Assembly: GCA_025617745.1 (NCBI GenBank)
Contig: CM046853.1
Span: 38,055,065 to 38,119,064 of the forward strand
From: Heliocidaris erythrogramma
Lineage: Eukaryota; Echinodermata; Echinoidea; Camarodonta; Echinometridae
Length of the DNA stretch: 64,000 nucleotides
Direction: 5' to 3'
In this document: piece by piece, positions 56,092 to 64,000 of the stretch
Layout: the number at the start of each line of letters is the position of its first letter
Numbering within the stretch: position 1 is the stretch's first letter
The notes under the pieces: model-generated
Database searches by the model: none
Seen by the model: the letters and a program-made list of their open reading frames with translations, nothing else
Told to the model about the DNA's origin: nothing
Translations under genes and position numbers: made by a program

Positions 56092-56582
56092 AGCACCACA
56101 AAACCACCAAAAAGTCGCAACCCGTGATTTTGTGTAAACAGCTGAAATGGAAATTTGGGTTGGAAAAATTTATTTTCGGACTTTTGAATAACTTTCGAAT
56201 GACTCAAAATCACAATTTGAAGTCTTGGCAATAGAATGAATGAACTATGTATAACACTCCTACCAAATATCAACCTAATCTGACAATTCATTCATAGTGG
56301 GTGCTATGGCCTTTTGAGTCTCTCTCTATCGACTTTCTCTCTCGTTTTCTTACCCCGCACGCTTGAATAGGCCCCAACTTTACAGCGCATTTCCTCCCTA
56401 TTTAATAACAGCAAACATCTCTTACAAGCTCCTTTCATTCACTGAATTAAAAGGGTTAGAAAGTTTCAATTATAATGAGTCATATATCACTTTAAAGCTG
56501 AGACTTTGTTCTATCCAAATATGATAAAATCAGAAAAAAAAAATTCTGACTTTTTGGTGGTTTTGTGGTGACAGGTCACATA
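56092..56582. mobile_element. MITE of about 490 bp with TATGTGACC/GGTCACATA termini, unit 4 H-I intron
   Basis: Left end TATGTGACCCAGCACCACAA then AACCACCAAAAAGTC; right end GACTTTTTGGTGGTT then TTGTGGTGACAGGTCACATA. The two are inverted repeats of about 35 bp with few mismatches. TA flanks suggest a TA target. Absent from the H-I intron of unit 3. Confidence 0.78.
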
Positions 56583-56726
56583 TATGTTTTCTAGAGGAAT
56601 AAGTATTAATATTAACACACTTTTCTTTAAGGAATCTTTACAGATTTCATGACTCTTTGCTTGAGTTAATTACATTCAGTGAATATCCTTTAGTTTCTTA
56701 ATATAAATTCTATTTAATGACAACAG

Positions 56727-57035
56727 GTACACCTACGTCCAGGCCAGGTACAGGAGGAGCAGCAAACTCTCCTCCAAATGGAATGCAAATCAGGGAAGGT
56801 TCTGATAGAGCAACAGTCAACTGGGAACCTGCAACCAATGATGTAGATGGCTACATTGTCAATATGGGCACTGAGGACAACCCAAATCAGTTCACACAGC
56901 GCGTTCCTAGTACAGACAGGAAGAGGATTAGGCAAGATGGGCTTGAACCTGAAAGGGATTATCAAGTTTCTATCAAGTCGTTTGATTCAGAAGGGGAAAG
57001 TGAACCTATTAAACAAGGCTTTAGGACCAGGCCTA
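56727..57035 (+). CDS. Fn3 exon 36: class I, unit 4
   Basis: 309 nt. Linker PTSRPGTGGAANSPPNG, strand B ATVNWEPA, strand C DGYIVNMG, tyrosine corner EPERDYQV (Arg, as in exon 9), end GESEPIKQGFRTRP. Junction residue from exon 35's G plus GT is Gly. Donor A|GTAAGT. Confidence 0.94.
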
Positions 57036-57336
57036 GTAAGTGATGGGATCTTCATTCCTTTTCTTATTTTGCAGTTTGTTTTATGCTATGAATGTTTGAC
57101 TGTTTTTTGTTCATGGGAATCTGATAATTCCGTGTATCATGCATTGGTTATGCTTTTGAGTGACTGACTTTGTATGGAGGTAGAAACTGATTATTGGTAG
57201 ATATTTGGTGACAGATGTCATTCTCCTTTATCATTGCATCATTACCAGTGCCAAAGCATGATATAGTAATATCACTCCACCTCTTTTTCACTCTTTTAAA
57301 ATCAGTGCCCACTTTACATTTTATTCCATAATCTCC

Positions 57337-57404
57337 TGGTTTAACACCAGATGTAGCTTATCAAGTCAATCTAGTAGCTACTGCCAGATCAGGAGAAATT
57401 ATAT
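57337..57404 (+). pseudogene. Relic of an Fn3 exon (class A/D-like) inside the I-A intron
   Basis: GGTTTAACACCAGATGTAGC then TTATCAAGTCAATCTAGTAG then CTACTGCCAGATCAGGAGA aligns with the E-F strand region of class A exons (L-T-P-D-T-D-Y-Q-V-N-L-V-S-R-S-R-S-G-D). The Asp-Thr-Asp codons are altered, and it runs into TTATATAA. There is no upstream half and no donor. Unit 3 keeps the ends of the same segment with the middle deleted. Confidence 0.75.
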
Positions 57405-57522
57405 AAATGAATTATTCATGCTTGTGATATTTGATGCCTTATAAAAGAAAAGAATGCTAAAGAAATAATCAATTACAAGTTTTTACAGTAAGTTTGATCA
57501 TGAAGTGTTATTTTTCATTTAG

Positions 57523-57801
57523 GGCAAACTGGCAGCCCCCAGCCCCCAACTGGTACCAAAGTGAACAGACGCTACGATTCATTGGGTGTTGAATGGGAAG
57601 AACCTGAAGGAGATGATGTGGAAGGATACAGATTGGAAGTTGGAACTCCCTCTAATCCCCGCCAGTTTACAAGGGACTATGAACCTGGCACAACAAGTGC
57701 TGACGTCCCAGGATTAACACCAGATACAGATTATCAAGTCAATCTAGTATCTAGATCCAGATCAGGAGACAGTGAACCTGTAAGAAGAAGAGCTAGAACA
57801 A
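57523..57801 (+). CDS. Fn3 exon 37: class A, unit 5 (partial unit)
   Basis: 279 nt. Linker QTGSPQPPTGTKVNRRYDS (Gln for Arg), otherwise as exon 28. Donor is A|GTGAGC, with C at +6. Acceptor TTTAG. Confidence 0.94.
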
Positions 57802-58046
57802 GTGAGCGTTTCTCATTCATTTTATTGGATTATGCAATGATAAAGAGATATGTTTAGTGTTTTGGCTTATCATCAAAGTTAGAGGCCTTTGGTGTCTCTT
57901 TTACTACACTTTCAACAATTAATAATTTTGCTTGATAGGTTCCAATTACCCTGTAATAGATTTGTGCATGATTCAATCAATGTAGAAAAGCGTTATTCAC
58001 GTATCTCTATGAAATGTTATCGATATCTTTAAATCCATTCATGCAG

Positions 58047-58331
58047 GGCCAACCCGACGTCCACAGCGTCCACAACGCACTAGAGCAAGTTCACCAAGTC
58101 CTGATTCAGTAGATGTCAACTGGGAAGCACCAAGGGATGAGAGTATTAATGGATACAGGGTGGATGTTGGAACGCCAGCTGATCCACGTAGAGACTTCTC
58201 AAGGCAATATGGACCTGAAACAAGGAGAGCCTCTATTCCAAACCTCCGCCCAGACTCACAATACCAAGTCAGTGTTGTATCCACCTCACCATCTGGAGAG
58301 AGTGAACCTGCAAGAAAGTCTGTGAAAACAC
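58047..58331 (+). CDS. Fn3 exon 38: class B, unit 5
   Basis: 285 nt. Linker PTRRPQRPQRTRASSPSPDS, strand B VDVNWEAP, strand C NGYRVDVG, tyrosine corner RPDSQYQV, end SGESEPARKSVKT. The donor is C|GTTAGT (T at +3), so unspliced RNA would read an in-frame TAG at once. It is the only GTTAGT donor in the array. Confidence 0.93.
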
Positions 58332-59033
58332 GTTAGTTTGATATCAAGTCCTAGATAAAGCTTTCATTGAAGATGTTGCAATAAATGCTGTTTTGATGTA
58401 TGATAACGCTTTATATTATGTTGTTATGCTGTTTATTTGAGAACCCAGAGCAATAAAGCATATCAATTTGATAATGGCCAGCATATTGTCACATGTTTCA
58501 CCCATTTCATCTGCTGAAAGCCAAAAAGGGCATTAACTTTGGATTAAATCATGTAAAATACATGTCTATTTAAAACAAAAAAGTTTAATTCGATAGACTT
58601 ACGTCAAAACGAGACATGCCCACTCAAGTGTAGAGAATATAAATTACCTTCATAATAGCTTTTTTCTTGTGAAATATAAACAACAGCCGAGTGTTTCACT
58701 TCATGTCTATGAGAACAACTACAACATACCAAGTATTTTGCACTGTACAAGGGTGATGCTCCAAGGCATCCACATGGATGCCTTGGCGTGAATATGATAG
58801 TGTATTGACATGTGGGCGTGTCTCCCAGACTACAATTCCGTTACATTGTGGACCAGTGAAGAAAGGTCAGTCATTTTACATCAGCTAGATCATGGTTAAG
58901 AATGTTCATAACATAAAAAGTTATATGTGTGCCTGTTTATTATTTATTTTGGAAAAAATCAGCATCTTTTTTAAAACCTATTTACATGTATGTAGCTGAA
59001 TGCCTATATGAACATGTATTTTGATATCCACAG
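58332..59033. other. B-C intron of unit 5
   Basis: 702 nt, collinear with 43009-43862 but lacking the SINE-like insert at 43395-43571. No gene. Confidence 0.6.
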
Positions 59034-59324
59034 AAGATGATGGTGCTAGACGCCCCTCCCGCCCAAATGGCATGCGAGTAAGAGAGGGTATGGAGTCAGC
59101 AACAGTAAACTGGGAACCTTCATCCAATGATGTTGATGGCTACACTGTCAACATGGGTACTGAGGACAACCCAAATCAGTTTACACAGCGTGTTCCTAGT
59201 AGAGACAGAAGGAGGTTTAGGCAAGATGGGCTTGAACCTGATACCGATTATCAAGTTTCCATCAAGTCATTTGATTCAGAAGGGGAAAGTGAACCTATTC
59301 AACAAGCCTTTAGGACAAGATCGA
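59034..59324 (+). CDS. Fn3 exon 39: class C, unit 5
   Basis: 291 nt. Linker GARRPSRPNGMRVREG, ATVNWEPSS, strand C DGYTVNMG, EPDTDYQV, and GESEPIQQAFRTRS (Ala for Gly near the end). Single acceptor CCACAG. Its 3' end and following intron match exon 30. Donor A|GTAAGT. Confidence 0.93.
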
Positions 59325-59562
59325 GTAAGTGTTTAAGCTTCTTTTGCCAAATATATCAGCTTTTATTACGGAAAGTATTAGGTATTACACTAACCTGATT
59401 TCCTCATGTATCAAGTTTGCATTATCATTAAGGAAAGCATTATGTAGAAAGCAGGATTGATGCAATTTCGCTATTGTAGAAGAAAGCTCTATATCTATGT
59501 ATATGTACTGTGTTTGTAAATAGATTTGCAACTGGATTTTAACAACATTATTTTGCTTTTAG

Positions 59563-59841
59563 GACGACCCCAAACCACCAAGCCCCCAACTGGTGTCCGA
59601 ACGAACCCAAGATACGATTCCATGGGAGTTCAGTGGGAAGAACCTGAAGATGAGAATGTTGATGGATACCGACTTGAAGTTGGAACACCCTCTGATCCTC
59701 GCCAGTTTGTAAGGGAATATGATCGTGGCACCACGGCTGCTAATATCCCAGACTTAGACCCAGAAACAGATTATCAAGTTAATCTTGTATCGACATCTCC
59801 ATCTGGAGACAGTGAACCTGTAAGAAGGAAAGCTAGAACAA
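59563..59841 (+). CDS. Fn3 exon 40: class D, unit 5, last Fn3 exon in the window
   Basis: 279 nt. Linker RPQTTKPPTGVRTNPRYDS, strand B VQWEEPED, strand C DGYRLEVG, TAANIPDLDPETDYQ (Ile for Val), end SGDSEPVRRKART. Acceptor TTTTAG, donor A|GTAAGT at 59842. A class E exon would be expected next, but the DIRS-like element occupies the rest of the window. Confidence 0.94.
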
Positions 59842-60627
59842 GTAAGTCTTTTGCCTTGTTTCCATTCACATTCTGCATTCTTCTTCTTCTTCTTCTTCCA
59901 ACACCAAAGTCCTTTTTGTTTTGCAGGTAATGCTTGTGATCACTTTCTAGGTACTTGTCTGTTTCCTTTCAAATTTCACAAATTTCATATGCATGTTCCT
60001 GACATTTCATCTTGGTCACTGAACTCTTTTTTAAATCACTCATTTACTGCAATAAATCATATATACCTACCTATTATGCCAGTAGTCTTGACTACGGGAC
60101 CCCTTCAAGAATTTAACACACATGAGTCACAATATTGTGCGCACCCCCCGTAATCCTATTGTCCCCTTCGCCACTCACGCGCGTCAACACGCCACGGCCG
60201 TCTTCCTCTTTCTTGCTCGCCCCCGACGAGTTAGGACGTCTAGTCACAGCGCTCCTGAAATCAGGTCTTTTTAGTATCTTTTAGGCGCGCTTTTACGCAT
60301 ATTTAAAGCACTTTTAGGTACCTATATTCTCTTTGATTATAGTACTTTGTGTTTTAGTAGTCACTCTTGCCGATTGCAAGGGATTTTTGATTCCTTTTCT
60401 TGGCATTTATTTTTCGCTTTCACGGTCAGCCCCACGTAGATATTTCTGTGTGTTTGCGGATGTTTCCGTTTGTCACCGAGCCTTTGGGTTCGGTGCTTGT
60501 TCTTACGGTTTTTGGCTGTGGAAATTTTTTGTGCGTATCTCCCAAATAAACTTTAGGTTTATTTACTGCATTCAGTTAAAGTATTTCATATTTTGGTTTA
60601 CTTTATTGTCTGTTTTATTGCGGTGTT

Positions 60628-62707
60628 ATGAATTCGGAAGAAGAAGCAGCTAGGTCGCGGAGACCTGCTTCTTCCGAAGAGTCGTCTAGCAAGACGACTC
60701 GGCCCTCCAGAACTCTCCCGAGTACTTCGGTACATGGGGGAGGGAGGAGGGCTGCAGGTAAGTTGCCTAGTGGTGTTTCCCTGCAGAGTTTGCCAGTCTC
60801 GGAGCTTGCGGCTTCGGGATGGGTGGCGTTAACTGTTCCTGGGACGTCAACTCCGAGGCCCGTGGCTTCGGGGTGGGTGGCGTCAGGCTCTAGTGGTTTG
60901 GATATCTCGAATCCAACCCCCCGGTCGTTAAGACCAGAGGGGGGGCGGCCGTTTCCCGCACGGAAGCGTTCACTCGCTTAAATCCGTTAGGGGAGACTCG
61001 TCCCACTACTGCCGCCAGGTTCACATGGTTTGGATATCTCGAATCCAATCCCCCGGTCGTCATGACCAGAAGGGGGGGCGGCTGTTTCCCGCACGGTAGC
61101 GTTCACTCGCTTAAATCCGTTGGGGGAGACGCATCCCACTACTGCAGGGCAGCCCACGGGCTTAGTCCATGTTGGTCTGGGTTCTCAAACCCTAGCCCCC
61201 GGCCGATGCCATATGGGGGAACGAGTACTTCCCGGGCTGTCTACATTGCCAGCTGATGGGAATGCTCGAGCTAACAATTATGGACGCTCTTCGGAGCAAC
61301 AGGTGTTTTCACCTGAGTGCGTGACTACTAGTGCTCTCCTATTGCCGCTCCCTAGCGGTTCAATAGCGGGTTCACACGCCTTTAGTAGTCAACGGGCACA
61401 TACCGAGTCATCTCGGTCCGCCCCCGCACTGGGTGTTTTCAGCACCCAGCCCATGGCTATCACATCTTTTTGCTCAGCCAATGTGGGTAATTTGTGCGAG
61501 ACTTTGGGTTCATACCCGCAGCGCACTACTCCCTTTGAGGGAGGTGAGCGTCCCTCCACGGAGGGTTCGGTTCGTGTTTCCGAAGCGGCTTCGGGGATCC
61601 GAACGAATCCGAATAAGCGCTCTAAGAAAAGCGTTTCGGCTACGACTCTTGTCGAGCCAGCCAAGAAGAAGGCCAAGAAAAAGGCAAAAAGGGGCAATGT
61701 TTTGCCGGCCCCTTGCCCGTTTGGCCTGGCTAACCCGGCTAGTTCCTCTCAAGCTGAAATGTTCAGCATGATGCGGGCTTCGCTCAGAATCAGGGTTGGT
61801 CCCTTGTACCTGGTACTTCAACCCTTGCTTCTGCCCCTATTCCGGGGTCTGACTTTGAGGCTATTCAACCTTTTGTGATTGAGTCTTCTTTGTCTGAGTC
61901 AGGTTCGCATGCGCCTCCTATTCCCGCGGCCCTCTGGGCTCCGCTGGGCGAGGAGACTTATGTTGATCCATGGGAGGGTCCGCCTGCTGCGTCCTTTGTT
62001 GGCGGTCCTTTGTTCCATTCCACTCGGGTGTAACCAGAGTTTGAGGCGGCCTCTCGAGCTTCGGTTTCTGAATCGCTTGGGCAGGCGGATCCTCAATCGC
62101 TCGCCCTGTGCGGGGTGGAAGCGATTGCTTTGTTGTCTAATTATCTCCCTGAATTTCAGTCAACCCGCGCGCAGGGTTCGACTTCGCGTTTGTTCAGGCA
62201 GCAGGATTCCTCCAAGGGTATTTCTCTCAAGGAGGATTTTATGCTGGAGTATGACCGCATCGAGGCTGCGCTTTTGGTTAAGCGTCCTATTACGGTTAAG
62301 GGTAAGGCTTTTGCCTTCGGTTCCCAAGATCAAGACAGCTTTTTCAAAGCTAAATCTCTTTCTCCGGAGATTTTAGCGGTGAGTCGGCCCTTGGGGTTAA
62401 GGAGTCGGACATCGCGCAGCTTCTCCGGGATGTTCCGTCTCGGGGTCCCTCGCTTTTTGGTGGTCAATTTGCTATGGTTTTTCAGAGAGAGATTGATGCG
62501 CGTAAGCAGGTCTGTGACATGACTACGCAGTTTCACACTCACTCTAAGCCGACGCGGGCCCCTGTCGTTCGGAGGCCTGCTGGTCCTGCTTCGGGTCAAC
62601 ACAGCCGTGTTGCTGGGGTCCCGCCTACTGAGTCTCAGCCAGCTCCTTCTCGCGGGAGAGGTGGACGTGGCAGAGGCTCTTCGAGAGGTTCTCATGGCAA
62701 GGCGTAG
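60628..62707 (+). pseudogene. DIRS gag-like region, broken
   Basis: Begins ATG (MNSEEEAARSRRPASSEES) at 60628 and ends with an Arg/Gly-rich tail SRGRGGRGRGSSRGSHGKA and TAG at 62705-62707. The path crosses all three frames: stop at 60979, frame change in the 130-bp duplication, an in-frame TAA near 62030, and a shift near 62395. A Lys-rich basic patch (KKAKKKAK) lies near 61665-61690. Sequence around 62115-62370 (EAIALLSNYLPEF, KEDFMLEYDRIE) is the most gag-like. The Arg/Gly tail suggests nucleic-acid binding. Confidence 0.65.
60897..61144. repeat. 130-bp tandem duplication within the DIRS gag-like region
   Basis: 60897-61014 and 61027-61144 are near-identical (TTTGGATATCTCGAATCCAA at both starts, GAGAC.C.TCCCACTACTGC at both ends), offset by 130 bp. 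As 130 is not a multiple of 3, the duplication itself changes the frame. Confidence 0.85.
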
Positions 62708-62728
62708 CCGTGCTGGCAGTCTCACTGA

Positions 62729-63111
62729 GGCGACGCGGCCTTCGGCTATTTTTGCTACCTGGACGATTGGCTTCTCCTAGCGGAGTCGCGCGATCGTTTG
62801 TTGGACGAGACTCGTTTGCTCGTCAATCTTACTCAAGACTTGGGTTTCCTAATAATTTGGGAAAAGTCAGAGTTAGTTCCTACTCGCAGCCCAGTTTTTC
62901 TGGGGGCTGTGTTGGACATTTGGAATCAGTTGGCTCGGCCCAGTCTGGACAGGATTCTCACCATTGTCTTGGCAGCTCGCAAGCTCATGCTGGCCAGAAA
63001 GGTTCTTGCGCGAGGCAAGTCCTTCCGTACCCCCCTTCCGTTGATCTCGGTTTCGACGGACGCCTCTCGGTTGGGGTGGGGAGGACATTGCAATGGCAGC
63101 GAGGTTGCGGG
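62729..63111 (+). pseudogene. DIRS reverse transcriptase (C-terminal part) fused to RNase H start
   Basis: In one frame: FGYFCYLDDWLLLAESRD at about 62741, with the catalytic YLDD; LTQDLGFLIIWEKSEL; SPVFLGAVLD; then TDASRLGWGGHCNG at about 63055. The finger/palm region with the first catalytic Asp is missing: YLDD begins only about 50 nt after the gag stop. The thumb region between the LARKVLARGK and TDAS motifs is also too short. A five-G run at 63109-63113 marks a one-base shift to the next frame. Confidence 0.82.
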
Positions 63112-64000
63112 GGAATTGGTCTCATCTTGGGACTCTTCCCCATATCAATGTCCTGGAGTTTATGGCAGTTCTTTTAACCCTGCTTCATTTCAGAAGTCGA
63201 CTTTTCAGTCGTTCAGTTCTGATCCTCACGGACAATGTCACTGTGGCGGCTTATGTCAATCGGCAGGGAGGCACTCGTTCTGCTATCCTGAATGCCCTAG
63301 CAGCACAGCTGTGGAGGTGGTGTCATCGCATGGCGATCACACCCGTGGCCTCTTTCATCCCCGGTCAGGCAAACCTCATTGCGGATTTTCTGTCTCGGGG
63401 CAGGTGTCTTCCATCGGAATGGATGCTCCATCCAGAGGTCTTTCGCCGCATTCGCAGTTACCTGGATCCACTGGAAGTGGATCTTTTTGCGTTGGTTCTA
63501 AACCACCTGCTTCCGATATATTGCTCCAGTGCGCGCGATAGGGGAGCTTGGGCTCTCGATGCTTTCTCTTTCAGTTGGGAGAATCTTCAAGGATTTGCCT
63601 TTCCTCCCTTCCAGCTGATTCCGCGAGTCTTGCGGAAGATCAGGGAAGATCGGGCTCGGGTGCTTGTGATAGCTCCCTTTTGGCCCAGGAGGAGTTGGTT
63701 TCCGGAGCTAATGAGCCTTCTGGCGGCTCAACCGTTCCTTCTTCCGTTAAGAGCGGATCTGGTGTTGCAGCCCCTCTCGGGGATTCTTCACCACAATCCA
63801 GAGTCCCTTCATTTGACTGCTTGGCCCCTGTCAGGGAATCTGCAAGACAGTCGGGGTCTCTGTGATAGAGCCGCGGAATTTTTAATGTCCAGTCGTAGAG
63901 TTTCTACTAGGGAAATTTATAATTCCTGTTTTTCGGTCTTTTTCCTTTGGCGTAAAGAGCGAAATCAAACCCCTTCTAAGGCTCCTATTGGTTCCATTGC
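63093..64000 (+). CDS. DIRS RNase H C-terminal part, linker domain and start of the recombinase region (partial)
   Basis: Open frame from about 63093 to the window end. It shows HINVLEFMAV, LTDNVTVAAYVNRQGG (RNase H catalytic Asp), GQANLIADFLSRG (catalytic Asp), then EVDLFALVLN, DAFSFSWENL, APFWPRRSWFPELM and LHLTAWPLSG, a block conserved in DIRS elements between RNase H and the tyrosine recombinase. The last residues (SRRVSTREIYNSCFSVFF) look like the N-terminal helix region of the recombinase. The catalytic R-H-R-Y lies beyond the window. Confidence 0.8.
   Translation, partial: MAARLRGNWSHLGTLPHINVLEFMAVLLTLLHFRSRLFSRSVLILTDNVTVAAYVNRQGGTRSAILNALAAQLWRWCHRMAITPVASFIPGQANLIADFLSRGRCLPSEWMLHPEVFRRIRSYLDPLEVDLFALVLNHLLPIYCSSARDRGAWALDAFSFSWENLQGFAFPPFQLIPRVLRKIREDRARVLVIAPFWPRRSWFPELMSLLAAQPFLLPLRADLVLQPLSGILHHNPESLHLTAWPLSGNLQDSRGLCDRAAEFLMSSRRVSTREIYNSCFSVFFLWRKERNQTPSKAPIGSI

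Larger units (their letters stand above)
407..59841 (+). other. Giant tandem fibronectin type III gene, 40 exons seen, both ends outside the window
   Basis: Forty exons of 279-309 nt, all bounded by AG acceptors and GT (twice GC) donors in phase 1, each encode one Fn3 domain of about 80 residues plus an N-terminal linker of 12-20 residues. Fn3 hallmarks are seen in every copy: a Trp in strand B (V-x-W), a Tyr in strand C (DGYRV or DGYIV), the tyrosine corner (L-x-P-x-T-x-Y-Q-V) and a final G-E/D-S-E-P turn before strand G. Nine classes recur in order A-I. A/D/G share an N-x-RYDS start and end in RRRART or RRRGRT. B/E/H have an Arg/Pro/Lys-rich linker and an S-x-D-V/I-x-W strand. C/F/I begin with PNG or PPNG and end in QQGFRT. 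Fn3 arrays of this kind occur in extracellular matrix proteins, adhesion receptors and muscle giants. No signal peptide, membrane segment or kinase/phosphatase domain is in view, so a secreted or cell-surface matrix protein is only an inference. I do not recognise a named orthologue. Confidence 0.93.
60085..64000 (+). mobile_element. DIRS-like tyrosine-recombinase retrotransposon, decayed, 3' end outside the window
   Basis: A change to G/C-rich sequence starts at about 60085 in the intron after exon 40. On the + strand it shows a gag-like region, an RT fragment with YLDDW, RNase H (TDASRLGWGG; GQANLIADFLSR) and the C-terminal region typical of DIRS elements (APFWPRRSWFPEL) that leads to the tyrosine recombinase. 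Terminal repeats cannot be judged because the right end is missing. The 5' boundary is a compositional estimate. The element is in the sense orientation of the host gene. Confidence 0.85.

Noticed and set aside
58047-58337. Exon 38 as a terminal exon ending at the TAG after ACACGT
   Set aside because: The TAG is part of a GTTAGT donor at exactly the class B exon end, and class C and D exons of the same unit follow with intact splice sites.
61389-61821. Minus-strand ORFs of about 100 codons in the DIRS gag-like region
   Set aside because: G/C-rich antisense frames of the gag-like sequence; no motif, and the plus strand carries the recognisable DIRS order.

Overview
This is a eukaryotic genomic window. 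Small exons with GT-AG splice sites sit in AT-rich introns full of transposon debris. The mix of a DIRS-type retrotransposon, a foldback element with tandem-repeat arms, piggyBac-like and hAT-like MITEs, tRNA-derived SINEs and a giant fibronectin type III (Fn3) gene suggests a marine invertebrate deuterostome, most likely an echinoderm such as a sea urchin. The species is an inference. I see no sign of bacterial genes, CRISPR arrays or functional tRNA/rRNA genes.

From 407 to 59841 the + strand carries 40 consecutive exons of one gene. Each exon encodes exactly one Fn3 domain and each is symmetrical (phase 1 at both ends). They add up to 11,463 nt (3,821 codons) and I found no cysteine in them. 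Neither end of the gene is in the window: there is no signal peptide, transmembrane segment, start exon or poly(A) site. The exons fall into nine classes, named A to I here, which recur in strict order: unit 1 (exons 1-9, 407-14356), unit 2 (10-18, 15121-24265), unit 3 (19-27, 24750-41711), unit 4 (28-36, 42207-57035) and a partial unit 5 (classes A-D, 57523-59841). Within the nine-domain unit an older period of three is visible: A/D/G, B/E/H and C/F/I are each related. The array therefore looks like domain -> 3-domain block -> 9-domain block -> at least 4.4 tandem copies. Units 3, 4 and 5 are the youngest: some exons and introns are almost identical and one intron is a visible recombinant.

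Introns hold nearly all the remaining sequence. Because paralogous introns can be compared inside the window, several insertions have a visible empty site in a sister unit: a 4.0-kb foldback element in unit 4 (44436-48446) that contains a SINE split by a piggyBac-like MITE, a hAT-like MITE (50853-51074), a 148-bp MITE (30349-30496), a 2.4-kb terminal-inverted-repeat element (31748-34169) and a hairpin-plus-tandem-repeat element (34259-35598). LINE reverse-transcriptase relics on the minus strand occupy the H-I introns of units 2, 3 and 4 but not unit 1.

From about 60085 to the window edge lies a decayed DIRS-like retrotransposon on the + strand: gag-like region, C-terminal part of the reverse transcriptase, RNase H and the start of the region leading to the tyrosine recombinase. 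It has internal deletions, stops and frameshifts. Whether the Fn3 array continues beyond it cannot be seen.
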